From the NCBI RefSeq assembly GCF_900104585.1, contig NZ_FNVX01000004.1, positions 744,001-808,000 on the forward strand: a stretch of 64,000 nucleotides of DNA, given 5' to 3'. The notes below the pieces were generated by a model. It was not told the origin of the DNA, did not search any database, and saw nothing but the letters and a program-made list of their open reading frames with translations. Position numbers and translations under genes: made by a program. Each line of letters opens with the position of its first letter. Within the stretch, counting starts at the first letter, position 1. The DNA is from Bacteroides ihuae. GTDB taxonomy: Bacteria > Bacteroidota > Bacteroidia > Bacteroidales > Bacteroidaceae. Below are positions 27,709 to 37,929 of this stretch, piece by piece.

Positions 27709-29682
27709 CTATTTTATCGGCGTAAGAATAGCTGCCCAACCGCCACCTTTAGCCATCATTATATTGATCATTTCTCCTTTAGTTACGATTATTTCTTCTT
27801 TTTTAAAGTCAGAAGCATGTACATCTGCATTGCGTCCATCTTTGAAAATTTCCATTTTGTATTTTGAAGCATCGAGGAAATCTAACTTTACTTCAATATT
27901 GCGGGAATTCCAGTCAGTTAATCCAGCCAAATACCAGTTCTCACCATTTCTACGTGCTATAATTAGGTATTCTCCAATTTTAGCACTGATTGCTTTCGTT
28001 TCTTCCCAAGTAGTTGGTATACGAGATATAAAAGAAGCAAATTCTGGAGCCGCATAGTAACTAGAAGGAGAGTCTGCTAGCATTTGCAATGGACTTTCGT
28101 ACACCACATAAAGTGCAACTTGATGAGCACGTGTACCTTGACTTATTGGATGCACAAAATTAATATGAAAATCTTCTGCTGTTGCATTACCTACTGCTCC
28201 GGGAGTATAATCCATCGGACCAGCAGCCATTCTAGTGAATGGAAGAATCAAATCATGTATCGGATTAATATCTCTGGAATCTTTATCATGCTCCATACCC
28301 AAAACTCCTTCAAATGTCATCACATTCGGATACTTTTTCTGCAATCCCGATGGTTTGAAAGAGCCGTGAAAATCTACTAGCAATTTACGATCCAGAGCAG
28401 CCTTTCCTACTCGCTCATAGAAGTTTACCATATACTGATCAGAACGTTGCATAAAATCAACTTTTATACCTTTAACTCCCCATTTATCATAAACATCTAA
28501 AATACCTTCCAAATCTTTAGCGAGTGGATTCCATAAAGTCCATAACACCAAACCGACATTTCTTTCTTTTCCGTATTGTACCAGCTCAGGTATATTCAAC
28601 TCAGGTATTGACTCTTTAATATTCCAGGTTCCAGCTGACCAGCCTTCGTCTAATAGTACATATTCAATGCCATACTTTGAAGCAAAATCAATAAAATATT
28701 TATAAGTATCGGTATTCACACCTGCTTTGAAGTCTACTCCATATACATTGAGAGTACTCCACCAATCCCACGAAATTTTCCCGGGTTTTATCCAATCGGT
28801 ATCTTTGGTTACAGAAGGCGAAGCTAACTGATATACTAAATTGTTTTCAATAACAGCTCTATCATCTTTATTTATCATTATTAGGCGCCACGGAAAGCTT
28901 CTTGTACCCTTTGTTGAAGCAATATAAGATGCTTTCTCAAGAAAAATTTCGTCACGGTCAGTCCCTTTTTTTAATTCACTTTTTAAAACAACAGGAGGGA
29001 ACTCGCCAGTAAGAGTATTATTTTGATTACCCGCCAAGAATAAGTTCGGATAATCATAGAGATCAGACTCCATTATAACAACTTTTGCACCCTTAGGAGT
29101 CGAAAGATAGATAGGCAAATATCCTTTCATGTCTTTCGTTAGAGAAGTCAAGTTTAGCTCGTCAAAAATAGCTTCACAATGAGTTATATATTCCTGATTC
29201 TTCTCTCGAGGCCAATATGCCTTACAGCCATCTACCCAATTTTGCTCAACTATTTCACTATTTATGTGGATCTGAGAGTGCTTCAACGCAGTCTCAAACC
29301 GGTAAGCAGCTCCATTATTGTATACTCTGAACGTTACAGCATAGTCACCTTTACAAGTTAGCGTTAGTTGAGTATATTGATCTTTTATAATTCTATTTTT
29401 TGTGGGAATAACTGCTATTTGCTCTGTACTTATTTTCTTTATTTTAGCCTTTATCACTGTTGGATATACTCCTAGCTGCTTTGGCTGCCCCTCAATATTC
29501 ATCTGCATTATGCTAGGATTCAAGATGTGCTCTCCATTGTAATCAATGCTCCAAGTTAGCTGTTTGTTAATCATAACAGTTACTTTGATTTGTCCATTAG
29601 GAGAACTCACTATGTAATTCTTTGCATGAATAACCATGCATATACATAGAATGTTTAATAGTATAAATACTTTCTTCTTCAT
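27709..29682 (-). CDS. GH97 glycoside hydrolase, retaining-type
   Basis: Exported protein of 657 residues with a type I signal peptide (1-20) and no lipobox, unlike its paralogue. GH97 domain order is complete. The barrel contains GVKGIKVDFMQRSDQ, whose aspartate lies where retaining GH97 enzymes place their nucleophile, followed by LVDFHGSFKPSG and FEGVLGMEH with the likely acid/base glutamate. This pattern fits retaining alpha-galactosidase-like members. C-terminal beta domain about 560-657. The start overlaps the stop of the upstream GHL10 gene by 4 bp. Confidence 0.9.
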   Translation of the reverse strand: MKKKVFILLNILCICMVIHAKNYIVSSPNGQIKVTVMINKQLTWSIDYNGEHILNPSIMQMNIEGQPKQLGVYPTVIKAKIKKISTEQIAVIPTKNRIIKDQYTQLTLTCKGDYAVTFRVYNNGAAYRFETALKHSQIHINSEIVEQNWVDGCKAYWPREKNQEYITHCEAIFDELNLTSLTKDMKGYLPIYLSTPKGAKVVIMESDLYDYPNLFLAGNQNNTLTGEFPPVVLKSELKKGTDRDEIFLEKASYIASTKGTRSFPWRLIMINKDDRAVIENNLVYQLASPSVTKDTDWIKPGKISWDWWSTLNVYGVDFKAGVNTDTYKYFIDFASKYGIEYVLLDEGWSAGTWNIKESIPELNIPELVQYGKERNVGLVLWTLWNPLAKDLEGILDVYDKWGVKGIKVDFMQRSDQYMVNFYERVGKAALDRKLLVDFHGSFKPSGLQKKYPNVMTFEGVLGMEHDKDSRDINPIHDLILPFTRMAAGPMDYTPGAVGNATAEDFHINFVHPISQGTRAHQVALYVVYESPLQMLADSPSSYYAAPEFASFISRIPTTWEETKAISAKIGEYLIIARRNGENWYLAGLTDWNSRNIEVKLDFLDASKYKMEIFKDGRNADVHASDFKKEEIIVTKGEMINIMMAKGGGWAAILTPIK

Positions 29683-30971
29683 TTTTCTACTCTATTAATG
29701 CCTTCTTTAATAGCAGCCCAAGTATTCTTATTTATTATGTGAGAAATTTCAAAAACCATCAAACCATCGGAGTTTTTCATACACAAATAGACTGCATCAG
29801 ACATTGCTTTATTGTCATACACTGTTGCTGAAATAGAACCGTATACTTTGCAATCGCCTTTTGTGAAATTAGTATATGTATTTAAAAAGTTCTCTACAGA
29901 CCAAACCGAATTTGGATTTTCAGATATCCATACAGCATCAGCATAAGCGCCTAATACAAAAACGTCCAACTGATCAGCAAACCCCGTCTTATTATACGTC
30001 TCCGTGTATCTCGAACTTGAGCTGGGAATGTATTTTTTACTAGCCCAATTTTGCCCACAACTATAACGCGAAGCCCAATCTGCTGAAGCCCATAAATGAA
30101 GTTCCATGTCGGGATTAATAGCTTTAACTTTAGAGCGAATATTTGAGATCAGATTTGTGACGGTCATTGAACGAAATTCAATCCATTTTTTATATTGCGA
30201 ACCAACACCTCCTGAAGCAGTAATTATATTATTCTTGTTTGTTACGGTTTCACCAGTATATGTCTCAAATGCTGAAATGGAAGCATCTCCGAATCCATAA
30301 GCCCCACCATACCAACGGCAATAGTCCAGACACAATCCTTTAAGTTTTGGATACTTCGTAATAATCTCTTCCACAATAGAAATAACGAATGCTTGAACTT
30401 CAGGCAAACATGGATTCAACATTGCTGCGTCCACGTCTGTTTGATCACGCATATCTACAATATTATTTACATTCCCATTTAACATTTCCATTTGAGTTTT
30501 TCCATCCCATTTGGAATTATCATAAATGACTCCTTCTTTTCCTTTCGTATAGCCATATCCCAGAGTTGATATTGTGGCAATAACATCAATATCTAAACGT
30601 TCTGCCTCTTCGAGCCAATACCCCAAATAGTCCCAATCACGAACTACTCGTTCATCCCCCCATTTCTCTAGTTTTGGCAAAATGTCGCTATCATATAAAG
30701 CATAGCCAATTCCTGGTTTTACATCGAGGTAAATCTCATTAAAGCCAGTCTCTTTTATTTTCTCTATGTAAGATGTTATAGCCGATTTCGTTGCAAAACG
30801 GCTCAAATTGGCATGTGCATCAATCCATATTGATTTGGGCTTATTTGTCTTTTCTCCAGAATTTCCTGGCTCCAAGGGAATTTCTTTTTCATCACTGTTA
30901 TCCAATTTAGCTTCATCTTTACTACAGGAAGCTAAAAAGCATAAAAGAATCAATAATAAATATTTTCTCAT
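29679..30971 (-). CDS. GHL10-type putative glycoside hydrolase lipoprotein
   Basis: Lipoprotein of 430 residues (lipobox FLASC, Cys16). An acidic SKDEAKLD stretch after the cysteine resembles the Bacteroidetes surface-export signal, so it is probably displayed on the cell surface. The body is a TIM barrel of the glycosyl-hydrolase-like 10 family: IWIDAHANLSRF, GFNEIYLDVKPG, DWDYLGYWLEEA and LKGLCLDYCRW are typical strands. A paralogue (37930-39171) lies upstream in the same operon. No activity is established from the sequence. It follows a 113-bp gap containing a strong hairpin, the widest gap between the SusCD part and the enzyme part. Confidence 0.8.
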   Translation of the reverse strand: MRKYLLLILLCFLASCSKDEAKLDNSDEKEIPLEPGNSGEKTNKPKSIWIDAHANLSRFATKSAITSYIEKIKETGFNEIYLDVKPGIGYALYDSDILPKLEKWGDERVVRDWDYLGYWLEEAERLDIDVIATISTLGYGYTKGKEGVIYDNSKWDGKTQMEMLNGNVNNIVDMRDQTDVDAAMLNPCLPEVQAFVISIVEEIITKYPKLKGLCLDYCRWYGGAYGFGDASISAFETYTGETVTNKNNIITASGGVGSQYKKWIEFRSMTVTNLISNIRSKVKAINPDMELHLWASADWASRYSCGQNWASKKYIPSSSSRYTETYNKTGFADQLDVFVLGAYADAVWISENPNSVWSVENFLNTYTNFTKGDCKVYGSISATVYDNKAMSDAVYLCMKNSDGLMVFEISHIINKNTWAAIKEGINRVEK

Positions 30972-31030
30972 GATATTTGATCTATTTAAATTCTACTTAT
31001 TATAATAAAATATTTTATTTACTATAGATG

Positions 31031-31062
31031 CAGTTGCTCAACCTAAATTGGTTAAGCAACTG
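31031..31062 (-). terminator. Intra-operon hairpin between the binding-protein and enzyme genes
   Basis: CAGTTGCTCAACC and GGTTAAGCAACTG form a 13-bp stem with one mismatch and a 6-nt loop. It lies in the 113-bp gap between the DUF5018 and GHL10 genes. No T-run follows on the minus strand, so it could be a 3'-end stabiliser or partial attenuator that sets different expression upstream and downstream. Confidence 0.55.
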
Positions 31063-31084
31063 TCAGTCCATCACAATCTAAAAG

Positions 31085-32548
31085 TTATTCAAAACAAGTC
31101 ATCTTGTATGTATAAAGTCCCAGACGGCCAAACCATACAGCTAAATAAGCTTCTTGGGTATCTTCGTTCCAATACCAGTCTGCCCATGCTCCATAACTCC
31201 ATCCACGGTTTACGGAATAAGCAATATTTAGGTTCTCATGTGCAAGTGTCTGTAGATCAGAGTTTAATACAGCTGCCGCATGCCACCAGCCTGTACCGCT
31301 AGTTACTACGACATAACTCTTCCCATTGATAGGCAATACAGAAACCACAGGGGCACGGCCTCCGCCACGTGAAACAGTAAATCCAGTTCCAACCCACCAA
31401 GTTTGTAGTATATTTTGCCAGAATGAAGGCATCACATTCAGTGCTATACCAGCATACGAGTTGACATAACAGTGAATACTGTTTGCTGCTCCTGTAGTTC
31501 CCTCTGCATCACCTACAACATAGTTTGGTTGATCAGAATCATCCAAAGGCGAAATCATTTGAAATTGGCTACAATCTTTACTTGAATGACCCGTTTTTAT
31601 TGTAGTATATTCGGAAGCCAAACGACCTCCTGATACCTTAATACGATAGTGCGTACCTTCCGTATCTCGTGGAGCTAATGCTGTTATCCAAGCATTAGCG
31701 GTAATATCTCCTGCTACTTGGAAATTGTTTGAGAGGTCACTTGTTGATGGAGCCATACTCACATTAATCTTGCCTACTGAAATAGGAGTATCCGTCGGTT
31801 TAATCCAATAGAAAAACTCGGTTTCATCGCCTGTAACAACAGCTCCCACGCATCTTCCTTTATAATCAGATGTGATCATCTTCAGATTAGCGATCGAAAT
31901 GGATCCTAAATTCAACGAACCGGTATTGTTCAAAGTCGTTTTATCCACAACTTGTACACCAAGTACTGAATTATTTGCTTCTACATATCCTCGTGAAAGC
32001 AATACAATATAATCACCACAATACGCATGATACATTTGTAGATCACCAGATTGTTTATTGTCAGAAAAGCCGAAGTTCCCGACTTCGCCAGGATATCCAA
32101 GTTCTACAAAACTCTTTTTAGCCCCAATCTCCGCATAGCTAAATCCAGAACCATAAGGCAATTTATCGGAGATCTCCCAAGTTACAATATAATCGTGCGT
32201 TGTCGATTTATCTTCCGATGTAACAGTATATTTAACGCCACCTTCTTGAGCAAAATTCTGAGGTTCTGCTGGATCCGGTGTTACAGTAGCCCCTTTAGAA
32301 AGATAGAACACAGGAGCAGCGGACTTCAATTCTTCTGCAGCATCCAGATAAGGAGAAACCTTAATTTTAATATCGTTTTCTCCAATGGACGAATTAAAGA
32401 CTGTCCCACTCGCACCTTTCACCTTAAAGGAGATCATTATTTTAGCTTCACGACCCATTTTTTCACTTAAGCTCTCTTCGCAAGATCCTAAGAATAGGAC
32501 GCAGCCTAATACGGCTCCCAATATAATTTTTGAATTTATTTTTTTCAT
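31085..32548 (-). CDS. DUF5018-domain surface lipoprotein (probable surface glycan-binding protein)
   Basis: Lipoprotein of 487 residues (lipobox FLGSC, Cys23, followed by acidic EESLSE). The N-terminal Ig-like region (about 35-135) has the DUF5018 pattern, with KGATVTPDP and KYTVTSEDKSTTHDYIVTW. The C-terminal part (about 140-487) is beta-rich and aromatic, likely the ligand-binding region. Its position two genes after SusD fits the slot usually held by a surface glycan-binding protein. Ligand unknown. Confidence 0.75.
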   Translation of the reverse strand: MKKINSKIILGAVLGCVLFLGSCEESLSEKMGREAKIMISFKVKGASGTVFNSSIGENDIKIKVSPYLDAAEELKSAAPVFYLSKGATVTPDPAEPQNFAQEGGVKYTVTSEDKSTTHDYIVTWEISDKLPYGSGFSYAEIGAKKSFVELGYPGEVGNFGFSDNKQSGDLQMYHAYCGDYIVLLSRGYVEANNSVLGVQVVDKTTLNNTGSLNLGSISIANLKMITSDYKGRCVGAVVTGDETEFFYWIKPTDTPISVGKINVSMAPSTSDLSNNFQVAGDITANAWITALAPRDTEGTHYRIKVSGGRLASEYTTIKTGHSSKDCSQFQMISPLDDSDQPNYVVGDAEGTTGAANSIHCYVNSYAGIALNVMPSFWQNILQTWWVGTGFTVSRGGGRAPVVSVLPINGKSYVVVTSGTGWWHAAAVLNSDLQTLAHENLNIAYSVNRGWSYGAWADWYWNEDTQEAYLAVWFGRLGLYTYKMTCFE

Positions 32549-32575
32549 CTTACAATTCGTTAAGTTTGATTCTCG

Positions 32576-33019
32576 TTATTCATAATAGCCTCTAATACGA
32601 TATCTACGTGTTGTCCCAACGCCAGATTTTGTAGTTATAATAATTCCATCTCCCGTAATATCATGCTTTCCAGACAAAGAAGGAGTGATGAATTCGTCAT
32701 AAGTCACAGTCGCTACCAGATAGATACTAGTCAAATCGACATCTTCCTCTAAAGATTTGGGAATAGCAAATAATATCAAGCCATAGCCACCTTCAATATC
32801 TTCTTGAGTAAACTCCCCTGACATCAATTCATCATTCTTATTATACTCATATATTTCTCCTCTGAATTCACCACTGCCATGAGATGCTTTACAAATCATT
32901 TGTGAGATAGTCGTTTTTCTATGGACAAATTCGTCATCAGCTTCAGCGCAACTTTGCAATAAAACAGTCACCATAAAGACGCCTAGCATCCATACTCCAA
33001 TTTTACTTATAATTTTCAT
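32576..33019 (-). CDS. Small surface lipoprotein of unknown function
   Basis: Lipoprotein of 147 residues (lipobox LLQSC, Cys24). The acidic AEADDE directly after the cysteine resembles the surface-export signal of Bacteroidetes lipoproteins. The mature part is a compact beta-rich domain with no motif I recognise. It lies between SusD (27-bp gap) and the DUF5018 gene (27-bp gap), so a role in binding or assembling the outer-membrane glycan complex is plausible but inferred only from position. Confidence 0.75.
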   Translation of the reverse strand: MKIISKIGVWMLGVFMVTVLLQSCAEADDEFVHRKTTISQMICKASHGSGEFRGEIYEYNKNDELMSGEFTQEDIEGGYGLILFAIPKSLEEDVDLTSIYLVATVTYDEFITPSLSGKHDITGDGIIITTKSGVGTTRRYRIRGYYE

Positions 33020-33046
33020 ATCGAATATTTTTTAGTCTTTTATTAA

Positions 33047-34741
33047 TTACCAATAAGGGTTGTTCTCACATAATTTATTATTTGCTGTTTCTGATGTCGG
33101 CAAAGAGAAATAATAATATTTCTCAAGAAATATACGTGGACTTCCTCCATCACATGCAAGTTTTTCATACGAAAAGGTACCATCATTAGCCTTTGTTATT
33201 TTTACGCCATGCGCATTCTGCCCATTAACAACATTTTCTGCAAGCTTCCAACGACGTAAGTCCCAATACCGAAAACCTTCACCAGCTAATTCAACACAAC
33301 GTTCTTTACGCAATAATGCCATAAATGAATCTTTATCAGAAGCATCCGTTAAGGTTTTCTCAGGTAAGCCAACTCGCTTTCTAACTTCATTCAGCGCACC
33401 TAAAGCTTCTGCGCTATATTTATCATAATCTAGTTGTGCATACGCTTCAGCTTTGTTCAGCAAAACTTCGGCATAACGTAAAACCGCATCATACTGCCAA
33501 CTATAATCAGTGACAAATGTCGAATTATTTTCTTGCAAATATTTACGTAAATAATAACCGGTACAAGTATGTCCATTAGTTGAGCCGCTTTGGGTAAATG
33601 CTGTAAATCCATCACTTCCGCCAACATAAGTTTGAATTGTCCTACCTTCCCATTTACAGCCATTATACATAACAGTTGCTTGGAAACGAGGTTCGCGATC
33701 GACGTAAGGATCTGCATGATTTTCAGCATAAGTATTCCATTGAAACTCTGTTCCATCCTTAAATTCATAAAGATCTGCTAATTCAGCTGTCGGCACATGT
33801 TCTGCATATACTTGAGTATTGTATACAGCATTATCACCGAATGGACGATTATAACGATCATAATTATGTGTAACGCTTCCTTTCAGGTAATATAAAGCAA
33901 ATAGGATTTCCTTTGAATTATCCTGCCCACCATCTACTTGGAAAACTTTCGCATAATCCTTTGCAAGCTCTCCACCTAAGCTCTTTACTTTATTGGCTGC
34001 ATCGATTGCAACTTGCCATTGACCGGCAAACAAAGCCATACGTGAGATTAGTCCATAAGCAGTCTTTTGAGTTGCTCTTCCTTCCCATGAAGCAGCCCAA
34101 GATTCCGGTAGATGTTCTCCAGCCCATTGCAACTCTTTAATCACAAAGTCCCAACTTTCAGCTTCAGTAGCACGTTTGCGATTTATATCAGCCTCATAAG
34201 AGCCATCATCTACTCCATTTGTACCAGAAGTTTCCGTACGAAGCACTACTCCACCATAAACACGAATCAGACGGTAATATGAGAACGCACGACAAAGACG
34301 TACTTCTGCGCGACGAATGTTACACCAATCTTCACCATATCTGGATACACCATAACGTGTAATTTCATCCAGTAGCACATTGGCACGGCGGATGCGTCCG
34401 TATACGTCATTCCAACATTCAAATGCACCTGCACTACCAGTAGTGAACGCGCTAGTTTGCAATAAAGCCTTATTATATTGGTGGCTATATAAGTCCCATG
34501 CAGTAGATTTCATCAGATCTGAATAACTGTCATAATAAACAGAACGGCTATTAGCGACTTGTGAAACATCGGTAAATGTCTTATAAGCTGCTGTTATATA
34601 CATTTCTGTGGCACTCTCTGTATCCCAAACGGCTAAATCAGAAAGCACTGTTGTATCATTCAAATCTAACACGTCACACGAAGTTACTCCTAAGCAAAAA
34701 GCAACGGCACCTATTAAAATTCTGACTGTTCTTTTTTTCAT
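33047..34741 (-). CDS. SusD-like nutrient-binding lipoprotein
   Basis: Outer-membrane lipoprotein of 564 residues (lipobox VTSC, Cys22) that forms the lid of a SusCD transporter. The N-terminal helices contain tetratricopeptide-like repeats; KAEAYAQLDYDKYSAEALGALNEVRKRVGLP and ERCVELAGEGFRYWDLRRW are the standard RagB/SusD C-terminal signatures (each only part-quoted elsewhere). It directly follows susC with a 17-bp gap. Together they define this locus as a PUL. Confidence 0.96.
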   Translation of the reverse strand: MKKRTVRILIGAVAFCLGVTSCDVLDLNDTTVLSDLAVWDTESATEMYITAAYKTFTDVSQVANSRSVYYDSYSDLMKSTAWDLYSHQYNKALLQTSAFTTGSAGAFECWNDVYGRIRRANVLLDEITRYGVSRYGEDWCNIRRAEVRLCRAFSYYRLIRVYGGVVLRTETSGTNGVDDGSYEADINRKRATEAESWDFVIKELQWAGEHLPESWAASWEGRATQKTAYGLISRMALFAGQWQVAIDAANKVKSLGGELAKDYAKVFQVDGGQDNSKEILFALYYLKGSVTHNYDRYNRPFGDNAVYNTQVYAEHVPTAELADLYEFKDGTEFQWNTYAENHADPYVDREPRFQATVMYNGCKWEGRTIQTYVGGSDGFTAFTQSGSTNGHTCTGYYLRKYLQENNSTFVTDYSWQYDAVLRYAEVLLNKAEAYAQLDYDKYSAEALGALNEVRKRVGLPEKTLTDASDKDSFMALLRKERCVELAGEGFRYWDLRRWKLAENVVNGQNAHGVKITKANDGTFSYEKLACDGGSPRIFLEKYYYFSLPTSETANNKLCENNPYW

Positions 34742-34758
34742 TTTATTTCCTCCTTAAA

Positions 34759-37700
34759 TTAGAATGTTACATTAAGACCTAGACTGTAGGTTGCCTGCTG
34801 CGGATAATATCCATTGCTTACAGATGGACTTTCAGGATCAACATACTTAAAATGACTTAATGTGAGCAAGTTAGTACCTGCTAAATAGATATTTACTCGG
34901 CTAAATGGGGTTTTTTGCAATAAAGACTTGGGGAAATTATATCCAATATTTAGGTTTTTTAAACGTAAGTACTCACCATTGACAACCCACCAAGAAGAAC
35001 GCCAAGCATTGTTACCGTTAGGAATAGTTGATAAACGAGGATATTTAGCATTCGTATTTTCAGGAGTCCATGCACCTTCTATCAGATAGTATGGCGAATT
35101 ACCGCCAGATCCAAATGGACTTGTGTAGGAAGTAGCAGCAGTTACCCCTGTATCATATACACCAGACAATTCATAATCACAATGTGTAACACCTTGCCAC
35201 AACATTGTTGCATAGAAGTTTTTGTAAGTTACTTCCATATTTAATGAGAAATTGATTTCAGGTACACTACCATAACCAATTTTCAGGTAATCATATTGCT
35301 GATTAATGATACCATCACCATTGACATCCCGATACTTAAGATCACCTAGATTAATATTGCCTGATGGAGCTGCCGGGTAATTATCTATTTCATCTTGGCT
35401 TTGGAATAGTCCGAGCGTCTGAAAACCATAACGTGCATTCATCGACTCCCCTAATACCGAACGATAATTAGGATAATTATCTGTTACAGCTTTTTTTAGT
35501 ACACGATTACGTGCAAAGGAGAAATTGCCAGTCAATCTGTAACTCCAATCTCTGTTAATACGATTATTATGCTTCAATGTAAGTTCAAAGCCTCTGTTAT
35601 CTACCTTTCCCGAGTTTTGATAACTTGGATAATATCCCCCCAATGAAGTAGGATAGCTACCACTTTTGCTTTCCAAAATATCTTCAGTCAGTTGATAGAA
35701 CAGATCGAATTCCACACCTAATTTCTGGTTCCAGAGATCAAATTCCACACCTAAATTATAGCTGTGAGTAGTAGCCCATGTTAGATCGCGATAGATGTAT
35801 GGATTCTTTGAATAGAATTGTGCTGTAGCAGAATTTCCAAAAACCATACTATTATTTGCAACAGCAAATGTCGAATTATATAAATAAGGAGTTACATTAT
35901 CATTACCAGATTCACCATAACTGGCTCGAATTTTAAAGTAATCTACAAATGGAAGAGCTTTTTGGAAAAAATCTTCTTGCGATATTACCCAACCAGCAGA
36001 AACAGAAGGAAAGAATCCCCAACGATTCTCTGGAGCAAATACGTATGAACCATCATAGCGGAAAGCAAATTCCGCAAGATATTTTTGATTATAAGCATAA
36101 TTTAGACGCCCTGCCCATGATGCTTGCCCTGTATATGAGTGTGAACCAGTTACCGGTGTTTCAGGGAAAGTAGTCCCCAAAGTTAAGTCAACAGGATCAT
36201 CACTATAATAACCTCGTTTTGTGCCAGTCATAGTATTAGAATATTTCTTTTGCGCTTCATAAAAGAATAGTGCGCCTATATGGCTTTTGTCAAAATCCCG
36301 TGAATAATTAATTTGCGGGCGAAATAGCCAAGCATCACCCCAAGAAGCAGATTTTGAGTATCCCCCACCTTTAGAGAACCCACTTGCGCCAGCTACGCCT
36401 TCGTCAAAATTCTTATTGACATAATACAATTCATAATAACGGTCATAATTAGAATCCGTTGTATTGATATAATTATATGCAGCAAAAACAGATGATTTTA
36501 GGCCCTTTAATACATTAGTTAAATCAGAGAAGTCGTATTCCAATTTGTAATTAGAATCCAATGCCCAACGAGTTTGACGCTTATATCCAGATTCGGTTAA
36601 CGCTGCATAACCATTTACGTAATAGCTACTACCCATCCAAGCCGTAGGTAAACCATTGAATTCGGATTTAATGACAGGTACAGAATTAATCGCTTGCCTA
36701 ATCGGATCAAATTCCCCTTGATTACCAATTGCTGTACCAGGCCAGTCTCTATCTGAACGATATCCTGAGATATTAGTTGTAAACCTTAGATTTTTAGCAA
36801 CCTGAACATCCAAGTTAGAACGTACATTATAACGAGTAAAACTTGTATTCTTCAAAGTACCTTCTTGATCCATGCAACCAAGGCTTGCAAAATACTTGGT
36901 TTTTTCCGTGCCACCAGAAGCTGATATATTGTGTTGTTGTGTGAGACCAGTTTTAAAAACCTTCTTCAACCAATCTGTTTCACCCCAAATACTGTTAGGG
37001 TCATTACTTAATACCTTGTTTTGAATATCAGCTGTCCATAGAGGCGTTAATCCATCCATTTCACGAGCTTTGTTGTTCCAATACATGTAATCACTGGCAT
37101 TTAAAAATTCAGGCATTGCTGTGTTTTTCGTCATTGTCAATGAAGCATCATAAGCAATTGTGGCCGGACCTTCTCCACCTGATTTGGTAGTAATCAAGAT
37201 AACACCGTTTGCACCTTGCACACCATAAATAGCAGCTGACGCATCTTTTAGTACAGAGATACTCTCAATATCATTCGGATTAACGTAATCCATAGGACGG
37301 GCTACTCCATCCACAATCACCATCGGGCTATTATCACTGAATGCATTCATACCCCGCACATATAGAGCGGTACCATCAGCACCTGGGTTACCGGATGATT
37401 GAATGCTGGTTAATCCAGATATTTTGCCAGTAAGCAGATTAGACACGTTCTGCATCGGTGCTTTCATGAGCTCCTTGGCACTTACCGAAGAGACTGATCC
37501 TGTCAAATTTCCTCTTTTCTGAGTTCCATAACCAACTACGACGACTTCATCTAAGACTTTTGAATCTTCTTTCAAATGAACAACGATTTTCGAACGCCCT
37601 TGTAAAGGCATTTCTTGTGTCTGGTACCCAATAAAAGATATGACTAATGTAGCTTTTAAGCTTGGAACGCTTAAACTAAATTGGCCGTCAATATTGGTAA

Positions 37701-37878
37701 TAGTACCCTTGGACGGGTTTCCTTTTAAACTAACAGTGCTGCCGACTAACGGCTCATTGTTAGAGTCATACACTGTTCCTTGGACATTTGCGGCTTGCTG
37801 AGCCCAAATACCTAAAACAGAAAATGAACAGATCAATAAGGCTACAAGCCTTATACTCCATGTGATTTGTTTTTTCAT
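34759..37878 (-). CDS. SusC-like TonB-dependent outer-membrane transporter
   Basis: Outer-membrane importer of 1039 residues. After a signal peptide (1-26) come a carboxypeptidase-D regulatory-like domain (about 30-115), a TonB box near VLDEVVVVGYG, a plug (about 125-235) and a 22-strand barrel ending in phenylalanine, as usual for BamA recognition. It imports oligosaccharides with its SusD lid, powered by TonB. Separated by 51 bp from the upstream GHL10 gene, with no internal -7 box seen, so it probably depends on the promoter at 44832. Confidence 0.97.
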   Translation of the reverse strand: MKKQITWSIRLVALLICSFSVLGIWAQQAANVQGTVYDSNNEPLVGSTVSLKGNPSKGTITNIDGQFSLSVPSLKATLVISFIGYQTQEMPLQGRSKIVVHLKEDSKVLDEVVVVGYGTQKRGNLTGSVSSVSAKELMKAPMQNVSNLLTGKISGLTSIQSSGNPGADGTALYVRGMNAFSDNSPMVIVDGVARPMDYVNPNDIESISVLKDASAAIYGVQGANGVILITTKSGGEGPATIAYDASLTMTKNTAMPEFLNASDYMYWNNKAREMDGLTPLWTADIQNKVLSNDPNSIWGETDWLKKVFKTGLTQQHNISASGGTEKTKYFASLGCMDQEGTLKNTSFTRYNVRSNLDVQVAKNLRFTTNISGYRSDRDWPGTAIGNQGEFDPIRQAINSVPVIKSEFNGLPTAWMGSSYYVNGYAALTESGYKRQTRWALDSNYKLEYDFSDLTNVLKGLKSSVFAAYNYINTTDSNYDRYYELYYVNKNFDEGVAGASGFSKGGGYSKSASWGDAWLFRPQINYSRDFDKSHIGALFFYEAQKKYSNTMTGTKRGYYSDDPVDLTLGTTFPETPVTGSHSYTGQASWAGRLNYAYNQKYLAEFAFRYDGSYVFAPENRWGFFPSVSAGWVISQEDFFQKALPFVDYFKIRASYGESGNDNVTPYLYNSTFAVANNSMVFGNSATAQFYSKNPYIYRDLTWATTHSYNLGVEFDLWNQKLGVEFDLFYQLTEDILESKSGSYPTSLGGYYPSYQNSGKVDNRGFELTLKHNNRINRDWSYRLTGNFSFARNRVLKKAVTDNYPNYRSVLGESMNARYGFQTLGLFQSQDEIDNYPAAPSGNINLGDLKYRDVNGDGIINQQYDYLKIGYGSVPEINFSLNMEVTYKNFYATMLWQGVTHCDYELSGVYDTGVTAATSYTSPFGSGGNSPYYLIEGAWTPENTNAKYPRLSTIPNGNNAWRSSWWVVNGEYLRLKNLNIGYNFPKSLLQKTPFSRVNIYLAGTNLLTLSHFKYVDPESPSVSNGYYPQQATYSLGLNVTF

Positions 37879-37929
37879 AAAAATAAAAATATAAGTATTA
37901 ATAAAACGAACAGAATCAATTTATCTCTC

